The notes beneath the pieces are model-generated. The model did no database searches. It had not been told where the DNA came from and was given only the letters and a program-made list of their open reading frames with translations. Shown in pieces: positions 52,532 through 60,627 of a stretch of 64,000 bases of DNA. The translations under genes and the position numbers were made by a program. This DNA comes from CAVRQM01 sp963756975 (lineage in GTDB: Bacteria; Pseudomonadota; Alphaproteobacteria; Acetobacterales; Acetobacteraceae), in NCBI GenBank assembly GCA_963756975.1, contig CAVWPS010000001.1, forward strand, positions 62,001 to 126,000, given 5' to 3'. How positions within the stretch are numbered: the stretch's first letter is position 1; each line of letters begins with the position of its first letter.

Positions 52532-53503
52532 ATGGCAAATCATAGTCGCGTCAGCCCGGCCTTGCTGTTCGTCGACGTACGGCTGATCGACCCTGCGACG
52601 CGGCTCGACCGGATGGGCGCGCTGCTGGTCCGCGACGGATGCATCGCGGCGCACGGGACGGCTGTCGGCTCACCCGGCGATGCGACCGTGATCGACGGCG
52701 GCGGCGCGATCCTGTGCCCCGGGCTGGTCGATCTGCGCGCGGTGTTGGACGACGACGCCGCGGCCGCTGGCGGAGTGACCACAGTCGCACGCCTCTGCGC
52801 CGGAACGCGGGATGAGGCGTGCGCCACCGAGGGCGAGACCGCGACCCGGCTCGGTCTGCCCGCCTCCCCGGCCGCCGCCGAAGCCGCGTTCGTCGCGCGC
52901 CGGATGGCCGGACGGCTGCATGTCGGCAATCTGTCGACCGCTGCGGCGATTGCCGTGGTCCGCGACGCCAAGGCACGGGGCGAGCCGGTCACGGCCGACA
53001 CGCAGCCCGCCTATTTCGACCTGAACGAGACCGCGATCGGCGCCTGGGATTCCGGCTGCCGCCTCGACCCGCCGTTGCGGCGGGACAGCGACCGGCTGGC
53101 CGTGCTCGAGGGCCTGCGCGACGGCACGATCGACGCCATCGCGTCCGACCACATCCCCGTCGCGCCGGAGGCGAAGGACCGCGCGTTCGAGCGTGCGGCA
53201 CCGGGGGGCGCCGGGCTGTCGACGCTGCTCGCGCTCACACTGGCGCATGTCCATAACGGCGACCTCGGCCTGATGGCGGCGCTGGCGTTGCTGACGTCCC
53301 GCCCCGCCCGCGTCCTGGGCATCGACGCGGGCACGCTGGCCATCGGGGCCGCCGCCGACCTTTGCCTGTTCGACCCCGACCGCATCTTCCGGGTCCGGGC
53401 GGGCGCGTTGCCGGGGCTCGGTCAGAACACGCCGTGGGACGGACGGGCGCTGGAGGGACGGGTGCTCGGGACGTGGCGCGGTGGTATGCGGGTGTTCGGG
53501 TAG
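52532..53503 (+). CDS. shortened dihydroorotase-like protein without zinc ligands
   Basis: 323 residues, against ~430 for class I dihydroorotase. Recognisable are LIDPATRLDRMGALLVRDG, CPGLVDLR, AAGGVTTVAR, ETATRLGLPASPAAAE, ATIDAIASDH-like sequence and the closing FDPDRIFRV/PWDGRALEG. The metal motif HxH after GLVD is replaced (LRAVL). About 100 residues in the middle, with the carboxylated Lys or Asp, are deleted. The later His pairs read VGNLST and PAYFDL instead of HVST and PHH forms. Only the final Asp (SDH) remains. Inactive DHOase partners (PyrX/PyrC') stabilise ATCase in Pseudomonas and others; this one is further reduced. Intact frame, upstream of the GST gene. Confidence 0.78.
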   Translation: MANHSRVSPALLFVDVRLIDPATRLDRMGALLVRDGCIAAHGTAVGSPGDATVIDGGGAILCPGLVDLRAVLDDDAAAAGGVTTVARLCAGTRDEACATEGETATRLGLPASPAAAEAAFVARRMAGRLHVGNLSTAAAIAVVRDAKARGEPVTADTQPAYFDLNETAIGAWDSGCRLDPPLRRDSDRLAVLEGLRDGTIDAIASDHIPVAPEAKDRAFERAAPGGAGLSTLLALTLAHVHNGDLGLMAALALLTSRPARVLGIDAGTLAIGAAADLCLFDPDRIFRVRAGALPGLGQNTPWDGRALEGRVLGTWRGGMRVFG

Positions 53504-53517
53504 AAGGGGTTTGCGCG

Positions 53518-54465
53518 ATGGGCCTGCTGGTCGACGGCGTGTGGCACGACGAATGGTACGACACGGCCAAATCGGGCGGCGCGTTCGTGCGCACCGACGC
53601 GCAGTTCCGCCATCAGGTCACGGCCGGGCCCGGCCCGTTCCAGGCGGAGCGCGGCCGCTACCATCTGTACGTCTCGCTGGCGTGCCCGTGGGCGAGCCGG
53701 TGCGTGATCTACCGTGAGTTGAAGGGGTTGCGGGACATCGTCGGCATGTCGGTCGTCTCGCCGCTGATGCTGGAGCGGGGCTGGGTGTTCGACGCGCCGG
53801 ACCCGGTCCTCGGCGTCACCGCGATGTCGGAGGTCTATACGGCCGCCGAGCCGACATATTCCGGGCGGGTGACGGTGCCGGTGCTGTGGGACACGAAGAC
53901 CCGCACGATCGTCAGCAACGAAAGCAGCGACATCATACGGATGTTCGACGTCGCGTTCGACGAGGTCGGTGCGGATGCGTCGGTCCACATGCGGCCCGAG
54001 GCGCTGACCGGCCAGATCGACGAGCTGAACGCGATCATCTACGACAGGGTGAACAACGGCGTCTACAAGGCTGGTTTCGCGACGAAACAGGAGCCTTACG
54101 AGGCCGCGTGCCGGATGCTGTTCGAGACGCTGGACATGCTGGAACAGCGTCTCGCCGGCAGCCGCTTCCTGTGCGGGCCGGGACCGACCGAGGCCGATTG
54201 GCGGCTGTTCACCACCCTGGTCCGGTTCGACGCCGTCTATTATGGGCATTTCAAGTGCAACATCAGGCAGTTGCGGGATTACCCGAACCTTTGGGGTTAC
54301 GCGCGGGACCTGTATTCGGTGCCGGGCGTGGCCGGGACCGTCGACCTCGATCAGTGCAAGCGGCACTATTACGTGAGCCAGCGGACGATCAACCCGAGCC
54401 AGGTCGTGCCGATCGGGCCGTCCATCGACTTTTCAGCGCCGCACGATCGCGCGCGGCCGGGCTGA
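53518..54465 (+). CDS. xi-class glutathione transferase, glutathionyl-hydroquinone reductase
   Basis: 315 residues of the YqjG/ECM4 family. The thioredoxin-fold active site is CPWASR with Cys at residue 56. Downstream are the family's VPVLWDTKTRTIVSNESSDIIRM and GPGPTEADWRLFTTLVRFDAVYYGHFKCN. These enzymes reduce glutathionyl-hydroquinones with GSH (EC 1.8.5.7) in the cytosol. ATG 53518 with AGAAGGGG upstream, 14 bp after the DHOase-like gene, so probably co-transcribed with it. Convergent with a small membrane protein gene. Confidence 0.92.
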   Translation: MGLLVDGVWHDEWYDTAKSGGAFVRTDAQFRHQVTAGPGPFQAERGRYHLYVSLACPWASRCVIYRELKGLRDIVGMSVVSPLMLERGWVFDAPDPVLGVTAMSEVYTAAEPTYSGRVTVPVLWDTKTRTIVSNESSDIIRMFDVAFDEVGADASVHMRPEALTGQIDELNAIIYDRVNNGVYKAGFATKQEPYEAACRMLFETLDMLEQRLAGSRFLCGPGPTEADWRLFTTLVRFDAVYYGHFKCNIRQLRDYPNLWGYARDLYSVPGVAGTVDLDQCKRHYYVSQRTINPSQVVPIGPSIDFSAPHDRARPG

Positions 54466-54466
54466 T

Positions 54467-54637
54467 TCAACCGCCGCGAAAATACGCCACCAGATCGATG
54501 AACGCGGCGATCGAGATCGGCAGGATCAGCGTGCACGACGCGACCAGCAGGATCAGCACCGTGACCACGGTATCGCTCGGCCCGGCCGGCTTCGGGCGCT
54601 CCGGGCGGGGCGGGAAACCGGCTGCGTCGAACGGCAT
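54467..54637 (-). CDS. short single-span membrane protein
   Basis: 56 residues from ATG 54637. A Pro-rich N-terminus (MPFDAAGFPPRPERPKPAGP) is followed by a hydrophobic stretch that fits one membrane helix or a hairpin (VVTVLILLVASCTLILPISIAAF) and a short tail. The stop is TGA. It starts 15 bp after the DoxX-like gene on the same strand, so the two are likely one unit. No family recognised. Confidence 0.6.
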   Translation of the reverse strand: MPFDAAGFPPRPERPKPAGPSDTVVTVLILLVASCTLILPISIAAFIDLVAYFRGG

Positions 54638-54652
54638 GCCCGCCCCTACGCT

Positions 54653-54982
54653 CTAGCGGCGGCTGCTGCCGAGGAACGCGATCAGCGCCGTCACCAGCAC
54701 GCCGATCCGTGCTGCGGCCAGCGCGTCGTCGCGGTGGCGCAGTTCGGCGGCGAGCAGGGTGGCGGAGCTGCCGACCATGATCGCGCCGCCGAGCCTGCGC
54801 GTGCCGGGGTTGGCCATCAGCAGCCCGCCCGCGAGTTCGACCGCGCCGGAGACGCGCATCTCCTCGCGCGACCAGCCCCAATGGCGGAACAGGCGAAGAT
54901 ACGTACGGTCGCCGGCGAGCTTGTCGGCGCCGGCGGCGGCCATGCCGAGACCGACCAGGGGTGTGACGAGACGTCGGAACAT
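54653..54982 (-). CDS. DoxX-like small membrane protein
   Basis: 109 residues with about four short hydrophobic segments. The start MFRRLVTPLVGLGMAAAGADKLAGD and middle MRVSGAVELAGGLLMANPGTRRLGGAIM follow the DoxX/DUF6632-like layout, where the E in VELAGG is usual. DoxX proteins are linked to quinone or thiol redox in some species, but the role here is unknown. ATG 54982 follows a GAGAGAG-rich stretch. It is divergent from plsY. Confidence 0.7.
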   Translation of the reverse strand: MFRRLVTPLVGLGMAAAGADKLAGDRTYLRLFRHWGWSREEMRVSGAVELAGGLLMANPGTRRLGGAIMVGSSATLLAAELRHRDDALAAARIGVLVTALIAFLGSSRR

Positions 54983-55087
54983 AGCTCTCTCTCCGCTGCG
55001 ATGATTGAACGGAGCGCGCGAACGGCGTCCGCGTTCCGCCGCCGCGCCCCGCTTGCCGCAACATCGGGCGACCGCGATGGTGGCCCG

Positions 55088-55669
55088 ATGTTACCCGCCC
55101 TGTTCCTGCTCGGCTACCTGCTCGGGTCGATCCCGTTCGGCCTGCTGCTGACCCGCGCCGCCGGGCTGGGCGACATCCGCGCGATCGGTTCCGGCAACAT
55201 CGGCGCGACCAACGTGCTGCGGACCGGAAAGCGGGGGCTGGCGGCCGCGACCCTGCTGCTGGACGGCGGCAAGGGCGCGCTGGCGGTCGGCATCGGCGGG
55301 ATCGTGGCCGGGCCGCGCGGCATGGCCGTCGCCGGCCTGGGTGCCATCCTGGGCCATTTGTTCCCGGTGTGGCTGAAACTTCGCGGCGGCAAGGGCGTCG
55401 CGACCGGTCTCGGCATCCTGCTGGCGCTCGAACCGCTGGCCGGGCTCGCCGCGTGCGGCGTGTGGCTGGCGGCGGCGGCGATCACGCGCATGTCCTCGGG
55501 CGGCGCGTTGTGCGCGTTCGCCGCCGCGCCGCTGCTGATGTGGGCCGCCGGCGCGACCGCGTGGCCGACCCGGCTTGCGGCGGTCATCGCGATCCTGGTC
55601 TGGCTCCGCCACCGCGCGAACATCTCTCGCATCTTGGCCGGCACCGAGCCCCGCATCGGGCGCAAGTGA
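55088..55669 (+). CDS. plsY: acyl-phosphate:glycerol-3-phosphate acyltransferase
   Basis: 193-residue inner-membrane enzyme with five or more helices, making lysophosphatidic acid from acyl-phosphate. The three PlsY motifs are present: IGSGNIGATNVLR, the GGKG repeat in LDGGKGALAV, and FPVWLKLRGGKGVATGLG. The start is ATG 55088 (MLPALFLLGYLLGSIPFG, the conserved N-terminus). The stop overlaps the GTG of dprA. The order plsY-dprA-topA-rnr is standard in Alphaproteobacteria and anchors this end of the window. Confidence 0.95.
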   Translation: MLPALFLLGYLLGSIPFGLLLTRAAGLGDIRAIGSGNIGATNVLRTGKRGLAAATLLLDGGKGALAVGIGGIVAGPRGMAVAGLGAILGHLFPVWLKLRGGKGVATGLGILLALEPLAGLAACGVWLAAAAITRMSSGGALCAFAAAPLLMWAAGATAWPTRLAAVIAILVWLRHRANISRILAGTEPRIGRK

Positions 55670-56820
55670 CCGACGCGCTGGCGTTCTTGCGGCTGGCCCG
55701 CACGCAGGGCGTCGGGCCGGTCGCGTTCCGCCGCCTCATGGCGCGCTACGAGACGCCCGGCCGCGCGCTCGAAGCCCTGCCCGGCCTGGCGCGGGCCGGC
55801 GGCGGCGGATCGGCGGCATACCCGGTCGAGACGGCTCGCGAGGAACTGGCGGCGCTGAAGCGCATGGGTGCCAAAATCCTCTTTTGGGGCGAGCCCGGCT
55901 ACCCCGGCCTGCTCTCCCATCTCGACGACGCGCCGCCCGCGATTTCGGTGCTGGGCGATGCCGGCGCGCTCGACCTTCCGCCGGTCGCCATCGTCGGCAG
56001 CCGCAACGCGAGCGCCAACGGGGCCACCCTCGCCCGCGTCCTTGCCGCCGAGATCGCGCAACGCGGCGCGGTCGTCATCTCCGGCATGGCGCGCGGGATC
56101 GACACCGCGGCGCATGAGGGTGCGATGTCCACGGGGCGCACCGCCGCCTGCGTCGCCGGCGGGCTCGACCAGCCGTATCCGCCGGAAAACGTCTCGCTAC
56201 AGACGAAAATCGTCGAGGGCGGCGGCTGCATCGTGGCCGAGGCCCCGCTCGGCACGGCCCCGCAGGCCCGGCACTTCCCGAAGCGCAACCGGATCATCGC
56301 CGGCCTGTCGCTCGGCATCGTCGTGGTGGAGGCGGCGACCCGCTCCGGCTCCCTGATCACGGCCCGGATCGCCCACGAGGCCGGGCGGGAGCTCTACGCC
56401 GTCCCCGGATCGCCGCTCGACCCGCGCTGCCGGGGCAGCAACGGGCTGATCCGCGAAGGTGCCCACCTGACCGAGACGGCGGACGACGTGTTCGACCACC
56501 TGCCGGACGACCCGAGGCGCGAGGGGATCGGCCGCTTGCCGATGTTCCGCCGCGCCAACGACACCGGTTTCGGCGAACCGGCCCCGGTCTGGCTCGAACC
56601 GGAAGGGGACGCGGACCTGAACGTCGCGCGAACGGCCGTCTTGGAACTGATCGGCCCCTCTCCCACCTCGGTTGACGCGCTGATCCGCCACTGCCAGTTG
56701 TCCGCCGCCGTCGTGCAGGCCGTTCTGCTCGACCTGGAGTTGGCCTTGCGCGTCGAAATGCTTCCCGGGAATCGGGTGGCGCTGCTGCTCGAACCGGAGG
56801 TGCGCCACCTCCGCCCGTAG
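55666..56820 (+). CDS. dprA: DNA-processing protein DprA
   Basis: 384 residues. SAM-like N-terminal domain (LRLARTQGVGPVAFRRLM), the Rossmann-type DNA-binding core (VAIVGSRNAS, VISGMARGIDTAAHEGAM, GGLDQPYPPEN, FPKRNRIIAGLS, EAATRSGSLITARIA), and a C-terminal winged helix (residues ~320-375). DprA loads RecA on incoming single strands during transformation. GTG 55666 overlaps the plsY stop. Intact. With comEC in the same window it suggests that natural transformation is possible, although dprA is widely kept in non-competent species. Confidence 0.94.
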   Translation: MTDALAFLRLARTQGVGPVAFRRLMARYETPGRALEALPGLARAGGGGSAAYPVETAREELAALKRMGAKILFWGEPGYPGLLSHLDDAPPAISVLGDAGALDLPPVAIVGSRNASANGATLARVLAAEIAQRGAVVISGMARGIDTAAHEGAMSTGRTAACVAGGLDQPYPPENVSLQTKIVEGGGCIVAEAPLGTAPQARHFPKRNRIIAGLSLGIVVVEAATRSGSLITARIAHEAGRELYAVPGSPLDPRCRGSNGLIREGAHLTETADDVFDHLPDDPRREGIGRLPMFRRANDTGFGEPAPVWLEPEGDADLNVARTAVLELIGPSPTSVDALIRHCQLSAAVVQAVLLDLELALRVEMLPGNRVALLLEPEVRHLRP

Positions 56821-56826
56821 GAACGA

Positions 56827-59538
56827 ATGTCGTCCGTCGTCGTCGTCGAATCGCCCGCCAAAGCCAAGACGATCAACAAATACCTCGGCCCGGATTTCAC
56901 CGTGCTCGCGAGCTTCGGCCACGTCCGCGACCTGCCGCCGAAAGACGGCTCGGTCCGCCCGGACGAGGATTTCGCGATGGATTGGGCGGCCGACGAGCGC
57001 GGCGAGAAACAGGTCGCCGCGATCGCCAAGGCGTTGAAATCGGCCGACACCCTGTATCTGGCGACCGACCCGGACCGCGAGGGCGAGGCGATCAGCTGGC
57101 ACGTCCGCGCCATGCTGGACGAAAAGCGGCTGCTGCGCGGCAAGACCGTGCACCGGGTGACGTTCAACGAGATCACGCGATCCGCCGTGACCGCCGCGAT
57201 GGCCGCCCCGCGCGAGCTGGATGTGCCGCTGATCGAGGCGTATCTGGCCCGCCGCGCGCTGGACTACCTCGTCGGCTTCACCCTCTCGCCGGTGCTGTGG
57301 CGCAAACTGCCGGGCAGCAAGAGCGCCGGGCGGGTGCAGTCGGTGGCGCTGCGGCTGATCAGCGAGCGCGAAGCCGAGATCGAGGATTTCAAGCCGCGCG
57401 AGTATTGGAGCGTCGAGGCGTCGCTGACGACACCGGCCGGCGCGCCGTTCAGCGCGCGGCTGACCCATCTGGACGGCAAGAAGCTCGACCAGTTCGACCT
57501 CGCCGACAGCGTCACGGCCGGGCGGGCGAAGGCGGCGGTCGAGGCGGCGTCGTTCGTCGTCGACACGGTCGAGAGGAAGCGGGTCAAGCGCAACCCGCCC
57601 GCCCCGTTCACCACGTCGACGCTCCAGCAGGAGGCCTCGCGAAAGCTCGGTTTCGGCGCGCAGCAGACGATGCGGCTGGCGCAGGGCCTGTATGAGGGTG
57701 TGGACGTCGGCGGCGAAACCGTTGGTTTGATTACATACATGCGGACCGACGGCGTGCAGATGGCCAACGAGGCGATCAGCGCGATCCGTAGCCATGTCGG
57801 CGGGGCGTATGGGGCGCGATACGTTCCGGCCTCGGCGCGCATCTACAACACCAAGGCGAAGAACGCGCAGGAAGCGCATGAGGCGGTGCGCCCGACCGAT
57901 GTGGAGCGGACGCCGGAATCGGTCGCGCGGTATCTCGAGCCGGATCAGCGGCGGCTCTACGACCTCGTCTGGAAGCGCGCGGTCGCGAGCCAGATGCAGT
58001 CGGCCGAACTCGATCAGGTCGCGGTCGACATGGCCGACCCGAAACTGCCGAACGGGCCGCGCTTGCGGGCCAACGGTTCGATCGTGGCGTTCGACGGCTT
58101 CCTGAAACTTTATCGTGAAGGCCGCGACGACGAAGGCGACGACGACCAGGACCGCCGTCTGCCGACGCTCGCCGAGCGCGACCGCCTCGGCCTCGGCACC
58201 GTCAGCGCCGACCAGCATTTTACCCAGCCGCCGCCGCGCTTCTCCGAGGCCAGCCTCGTCAAGCGGATGGAGGAGCTCGGCATCGGCCGGCCGAGCACGT
58301 ACGCCTCCATCCTGACCGTGCTGACGAAGCGCGAATATGCGCGGCTCGAGAACAAGCGGTTCATCCCGGAGGATCGCGGCCGGCTGGTGACCGCGTTCCT
58401 GACCAGCTTCTTCGAACGCTACGTCGACGTGAACTTCACCGCCGCGCTGGAAGAACAGCTCGACGACATTTCGGGCGGCCGGGCGGATTGGCGCGCGGTG
58501 ATGCGGGCGTTCTGGGGCGATTTCGACATCGCCGTCGCCGGCACGCGCGACCTCAAGATCAGCGACGTCATCGACGCGCTCGACCAGGATCTGGGTGCCC
58601 ATTTCTTCCCCGCCCGCGCCGACGGCGGCGACCCCCGGCTGTGCCAGGCGTGCCACTCCGGCCGGCTCGGGCTGCGGCTCGGGCGGCACGGCGCGTTCAT
58701 CGGCTGCTCGAACTACCCGACATGCCAGTACACCCGCCGCCTCGCGATCGAGAGCGGCGAGGGCGACGCGGGAACGCTGGCCGAAGGGATGCGCCTGCTG
58801 GGCCAGCACCCCGAGACCGGCGAGGACGTGACGATCCGGCGCGGGCCTTACGGTCTGTATGTGCAACAGGGCGAGCAGGTGCCGGAGAGCAAGGTCCGCC
58901 CGCGCCGCACGACGGTGCCGAAAGGGGTCGATGCCGCGACGCTGGAATTGGTGCAGGCGCTCGGGCTGCTCAGCCTGCCACGCCTGGTCGGCGTCCACCC
59001 CGAGACGAAAGACGAGATCACGGCCGGGCTCGGGCGGTTCGGTCCGTTCGTGCGGATGGGCTCGATCTACGGCTCGCTCGACCCGGACGACGACGTGCTG
59101 GCGATCGGGTTGAACCGGGCGATGGACGTGCTGGCGAAGAAGATGGCCGGCGTTCGCAGTCTCGGGCCGCATCCGAAGGACGCGGAATCGGTGCTGGTGC
59201 GGAAAGGCCGGTTCGGGCCGTACGTGCAGCATGGCGGCCGCGTCGCGACGTTGCCGCGCGAGACGTCGATGGACGACGTGACGCTGGAGGCGGCGGTGGC
59301 GCTGCTGGCCGAAAAAGGCAAGCAGCTCAAGCCGTTGAAGGGGCGCGGCAAGCCGGCGGCCAAGGCCAAGCCGGCAGCGAAGGCCAAGCCAGTGAAGAAG
59401 GTCGCGGCACCGAAGGCAGCGGCCGCCACACCGGCGCCCGCCGCGAAGAAGGCGGCCGCCAAGAAGAAGCCGGTCCGCAAGAAAGCGGCGGCGAAAAAGC
59501 CTGCGGCCAAAGCCGCTCGTTCCGCCGCGGCGGAATAG
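56827..59538 (+). CDS. topA: DNA topoisomerase I
   Basis: 903 residues, type IA topoisomerase relaxing negative supercoils. TOPRIM domain at residues 1-115 (VVVESPAKAKTI, ATDPDREGEAISWH). The catalytic Tyr is Y304 in LITYMRTDG. One Cys4 zinc ribbon is at C606, C609, C627 and C633, followed by three Trp-less topo_C-like repeats (GRFGPFVRMG, GRFGPYVQHGG). The last ~70 residues are Lys/Ala/Pro-rich and probably bind DNA non-specifically. The start ATG 56827 is 7 bp after dprA. Frame intact. Confidence 0.96.
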   Translation: MSSVVVVESPAKAKTINKYLGPDFTVLASFGHVRDLPPKDGSVRPDEDFAMDWAADERGEKQVAAIAKALKSADTLYLATDPDREGEAISWHVRAMLDEKRLLRGKTVHRVTFNEITRSAVTAAMAAPRELDVPLIEAYLARRALDYLVGFTLSPVLWRKLPGSKSAGRVQSVALRLISEREAEIEDFKPREYWSVEASLTTPAGAPFSARLTHLDGKKLDQFDLADSVTAGRAKAAVEAASFVVDTVERKRVKRNPPAPFTTSTLQQEASRKLGFGAQQTMRLAQGLYEGVDVGGETVGLITYMRTDGVQMANEAISAIRSHVGGAYGARYVPASARIYNTKAKNAQEAHEAVRPTDVERTPESVARYLEPDQRRLYDLVWKRAVASQMQSAELDQVAVDMADPKLPNGPRLRANGSIVAFDGFLKLYREGRDDEGDDDQDRRLPTLAERDRLGLGTVSADQHFTQPPPRFSEASLVKRMEELGIGRPSTYASILTVLTKREYARLENKRFIPEDRGRLVTAFLTSFFERYVDVNFTAALEEQLDDISGGRADWRAVMRAFWGDFDIAVAGTRDLKISDVIDALDQDLGAHFFPARADGGDPRLCQACHSGRLGLRLGRHGAFIGCSNYPTCQYTRRLAIESGEGDAGTLAEGMRLLGQHPETGEDVTIRRGPYGLYVQQGEQVPESKVRPRRTTVPKGVDAATLELVQALGLLSLPRLVGVHPETKDEITAGLGRFGPFVRMGSIYGSLDPDDDVLAIGLNRAMDVLAKKMAGVRSLGPHPKDAESVLVRKGRFGPYVQHGGRVATLPRETSMDDVTLEAAVALLAEKGKQLKPLKGRGKPAAKAKPAAKAKPVKKVAAPKAAAATPAPAAKKAAAKKKPVRKKAAAKKPAAKAARSAAAE

Positions 59539-59565
59539 GCTCGAAAACCGAAAAGGGACGATGTC

Positions 59566-60567
59566 ATGGGAATGTTGAAAACGACGGGCTTGGCGCTGGC
59601 CCTGCTGTGTAGCGCGGCGATGGCGCAGGCGACGGCGGACGCGCTCCCGCCCATCAAAAGCGCGGTGTTCTTCGGCGACAGCCTGACCGACGCCGGCACG
59701 TTCTGGTTCCGGTTCACCACCGATCCCGGCCTGAGCTGGGCGCAGTATGTGGCCTTGAACTATGGCCAGTCACCGCTGCCGAACCAGCACATCGACCGCT
59801 ACGAGGATGTCTATAAAGGCAATCACGGCCTCGATGGTCCGTCGGGCCTGAACTATGCCGAGGGCGGCGCGAAGGTGAACAGCGCCTATTCGCAGACCTC
59901 GCAGGATCCCGAGGGCAAGCCGATCTCCACGGTCGTGCAGGTCCAGCATTACCTGAAGCAGCACCAAAGCTTTTCGGCCGACCAGCTCGTGACCCTGTAT
60001 GTCGGCACGAACGACGTCGCCTGGGATTACGACAGCGGCAATTCGGCCGACATCGCCCAGACTCTCAGGAGCGACAAGCCTGTCTCGGCGACGGTGATGG
60101 GCCAGGAAACCGCCCGGGTCGAGCAGGCGGCCCAAGATGAGGCCGACGTCGCGAAAACGATTTTGGCGCACGGTGCGAAACGGCTGGTCGTGTTCACGTT
60201 GCCCGACATGGCGAACCTGCCGTGGTTCCAGACCAAGGCGTCGCAAGACTTCGTCCACACCCTTGCCGACGTCTACAACCGGAAGCTTGTCGCGTCCCTG
60301 CCCCACGATCCGGCCATTCTGATCCTGCCGACCCAGCCCTTCTTCGACGATGTGTTCGCGAATGCGGCACGGTACGGCTTCACGCACCTCGCGCACGAGG
60401 ACGCCTGCCGCGACGCGGATCAGGATTTCTGCTATCCGAACGCGTTCAAGGAACCGGCGGCCGATCAGACATACGTCTTCGTGGCCGGTGAGCACCTGAC
60501 GACGAAAAGCAATCTGCTGTTCGCCAAATACGTTATGGACGCCGTCATGGCGAGTTCGATCCGATAA
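59566..60567 (+). CDS. secreted GDSL/SGNH-family esterase
   Basis: 333 residues. Signal peptide about 1-24 (LKTTGLALALLCSAAMAQATA). Block I FFGDSLTDAGTF has the catalytic Ser at residue 39. Block III is VGTND and the C-terminal His is in VAGEHLTTKSN. Probably a periplasmic or extracellular lipase/esterase; the substrate is unknown. A Cys pair (DACRDADQDFC) may form a disulfide. It is inserted between topA and rnr, which usually adjoin, and is read in the same direction. Confidence 0.9.
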   Translation: MGMLKTTGLALALLCSAAMAQATADALPPIKSAVFFGDSLTDAGTFWFRFTTDPGLSWAQYVALNYGQSPLPNQHIDRYEDVYKGNHGLDGPSGLNYAEGGAKVNSAYSQTSQDPEGKPISTVVQVQHYLKQHQSFSADQLVTLYVGTNDVAWDYDSGNSADIAQTLRSDKPVSATVMGQETARVEQAAQDEADVAKTILAHGAKRLVVFTLPDMANLPWFQTKASQDFVHTLADVYNRKLVASLPHDPAILILPTQPFFDDVFANAARYGFTHLAHEDACRDADQDFCYPNAFKEPAADQTYVFVAGEHLTTKSNLLFAKYVMDAVMASSIR

Positions 60568-60627
60568 TTCCTCGCTTGGCACAATCATGAGAACAGCAAG
60601 GCGGCTTCTTGACCGTCCGGTCGCGTA

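Noticed and set aside
54369..55064. Minus-strand 231-codon frame over the DoxX region
   Set aside because: Wrong-frame shadow; the DoxX-like protein and the 56-residue membrane protein explain the strand better.
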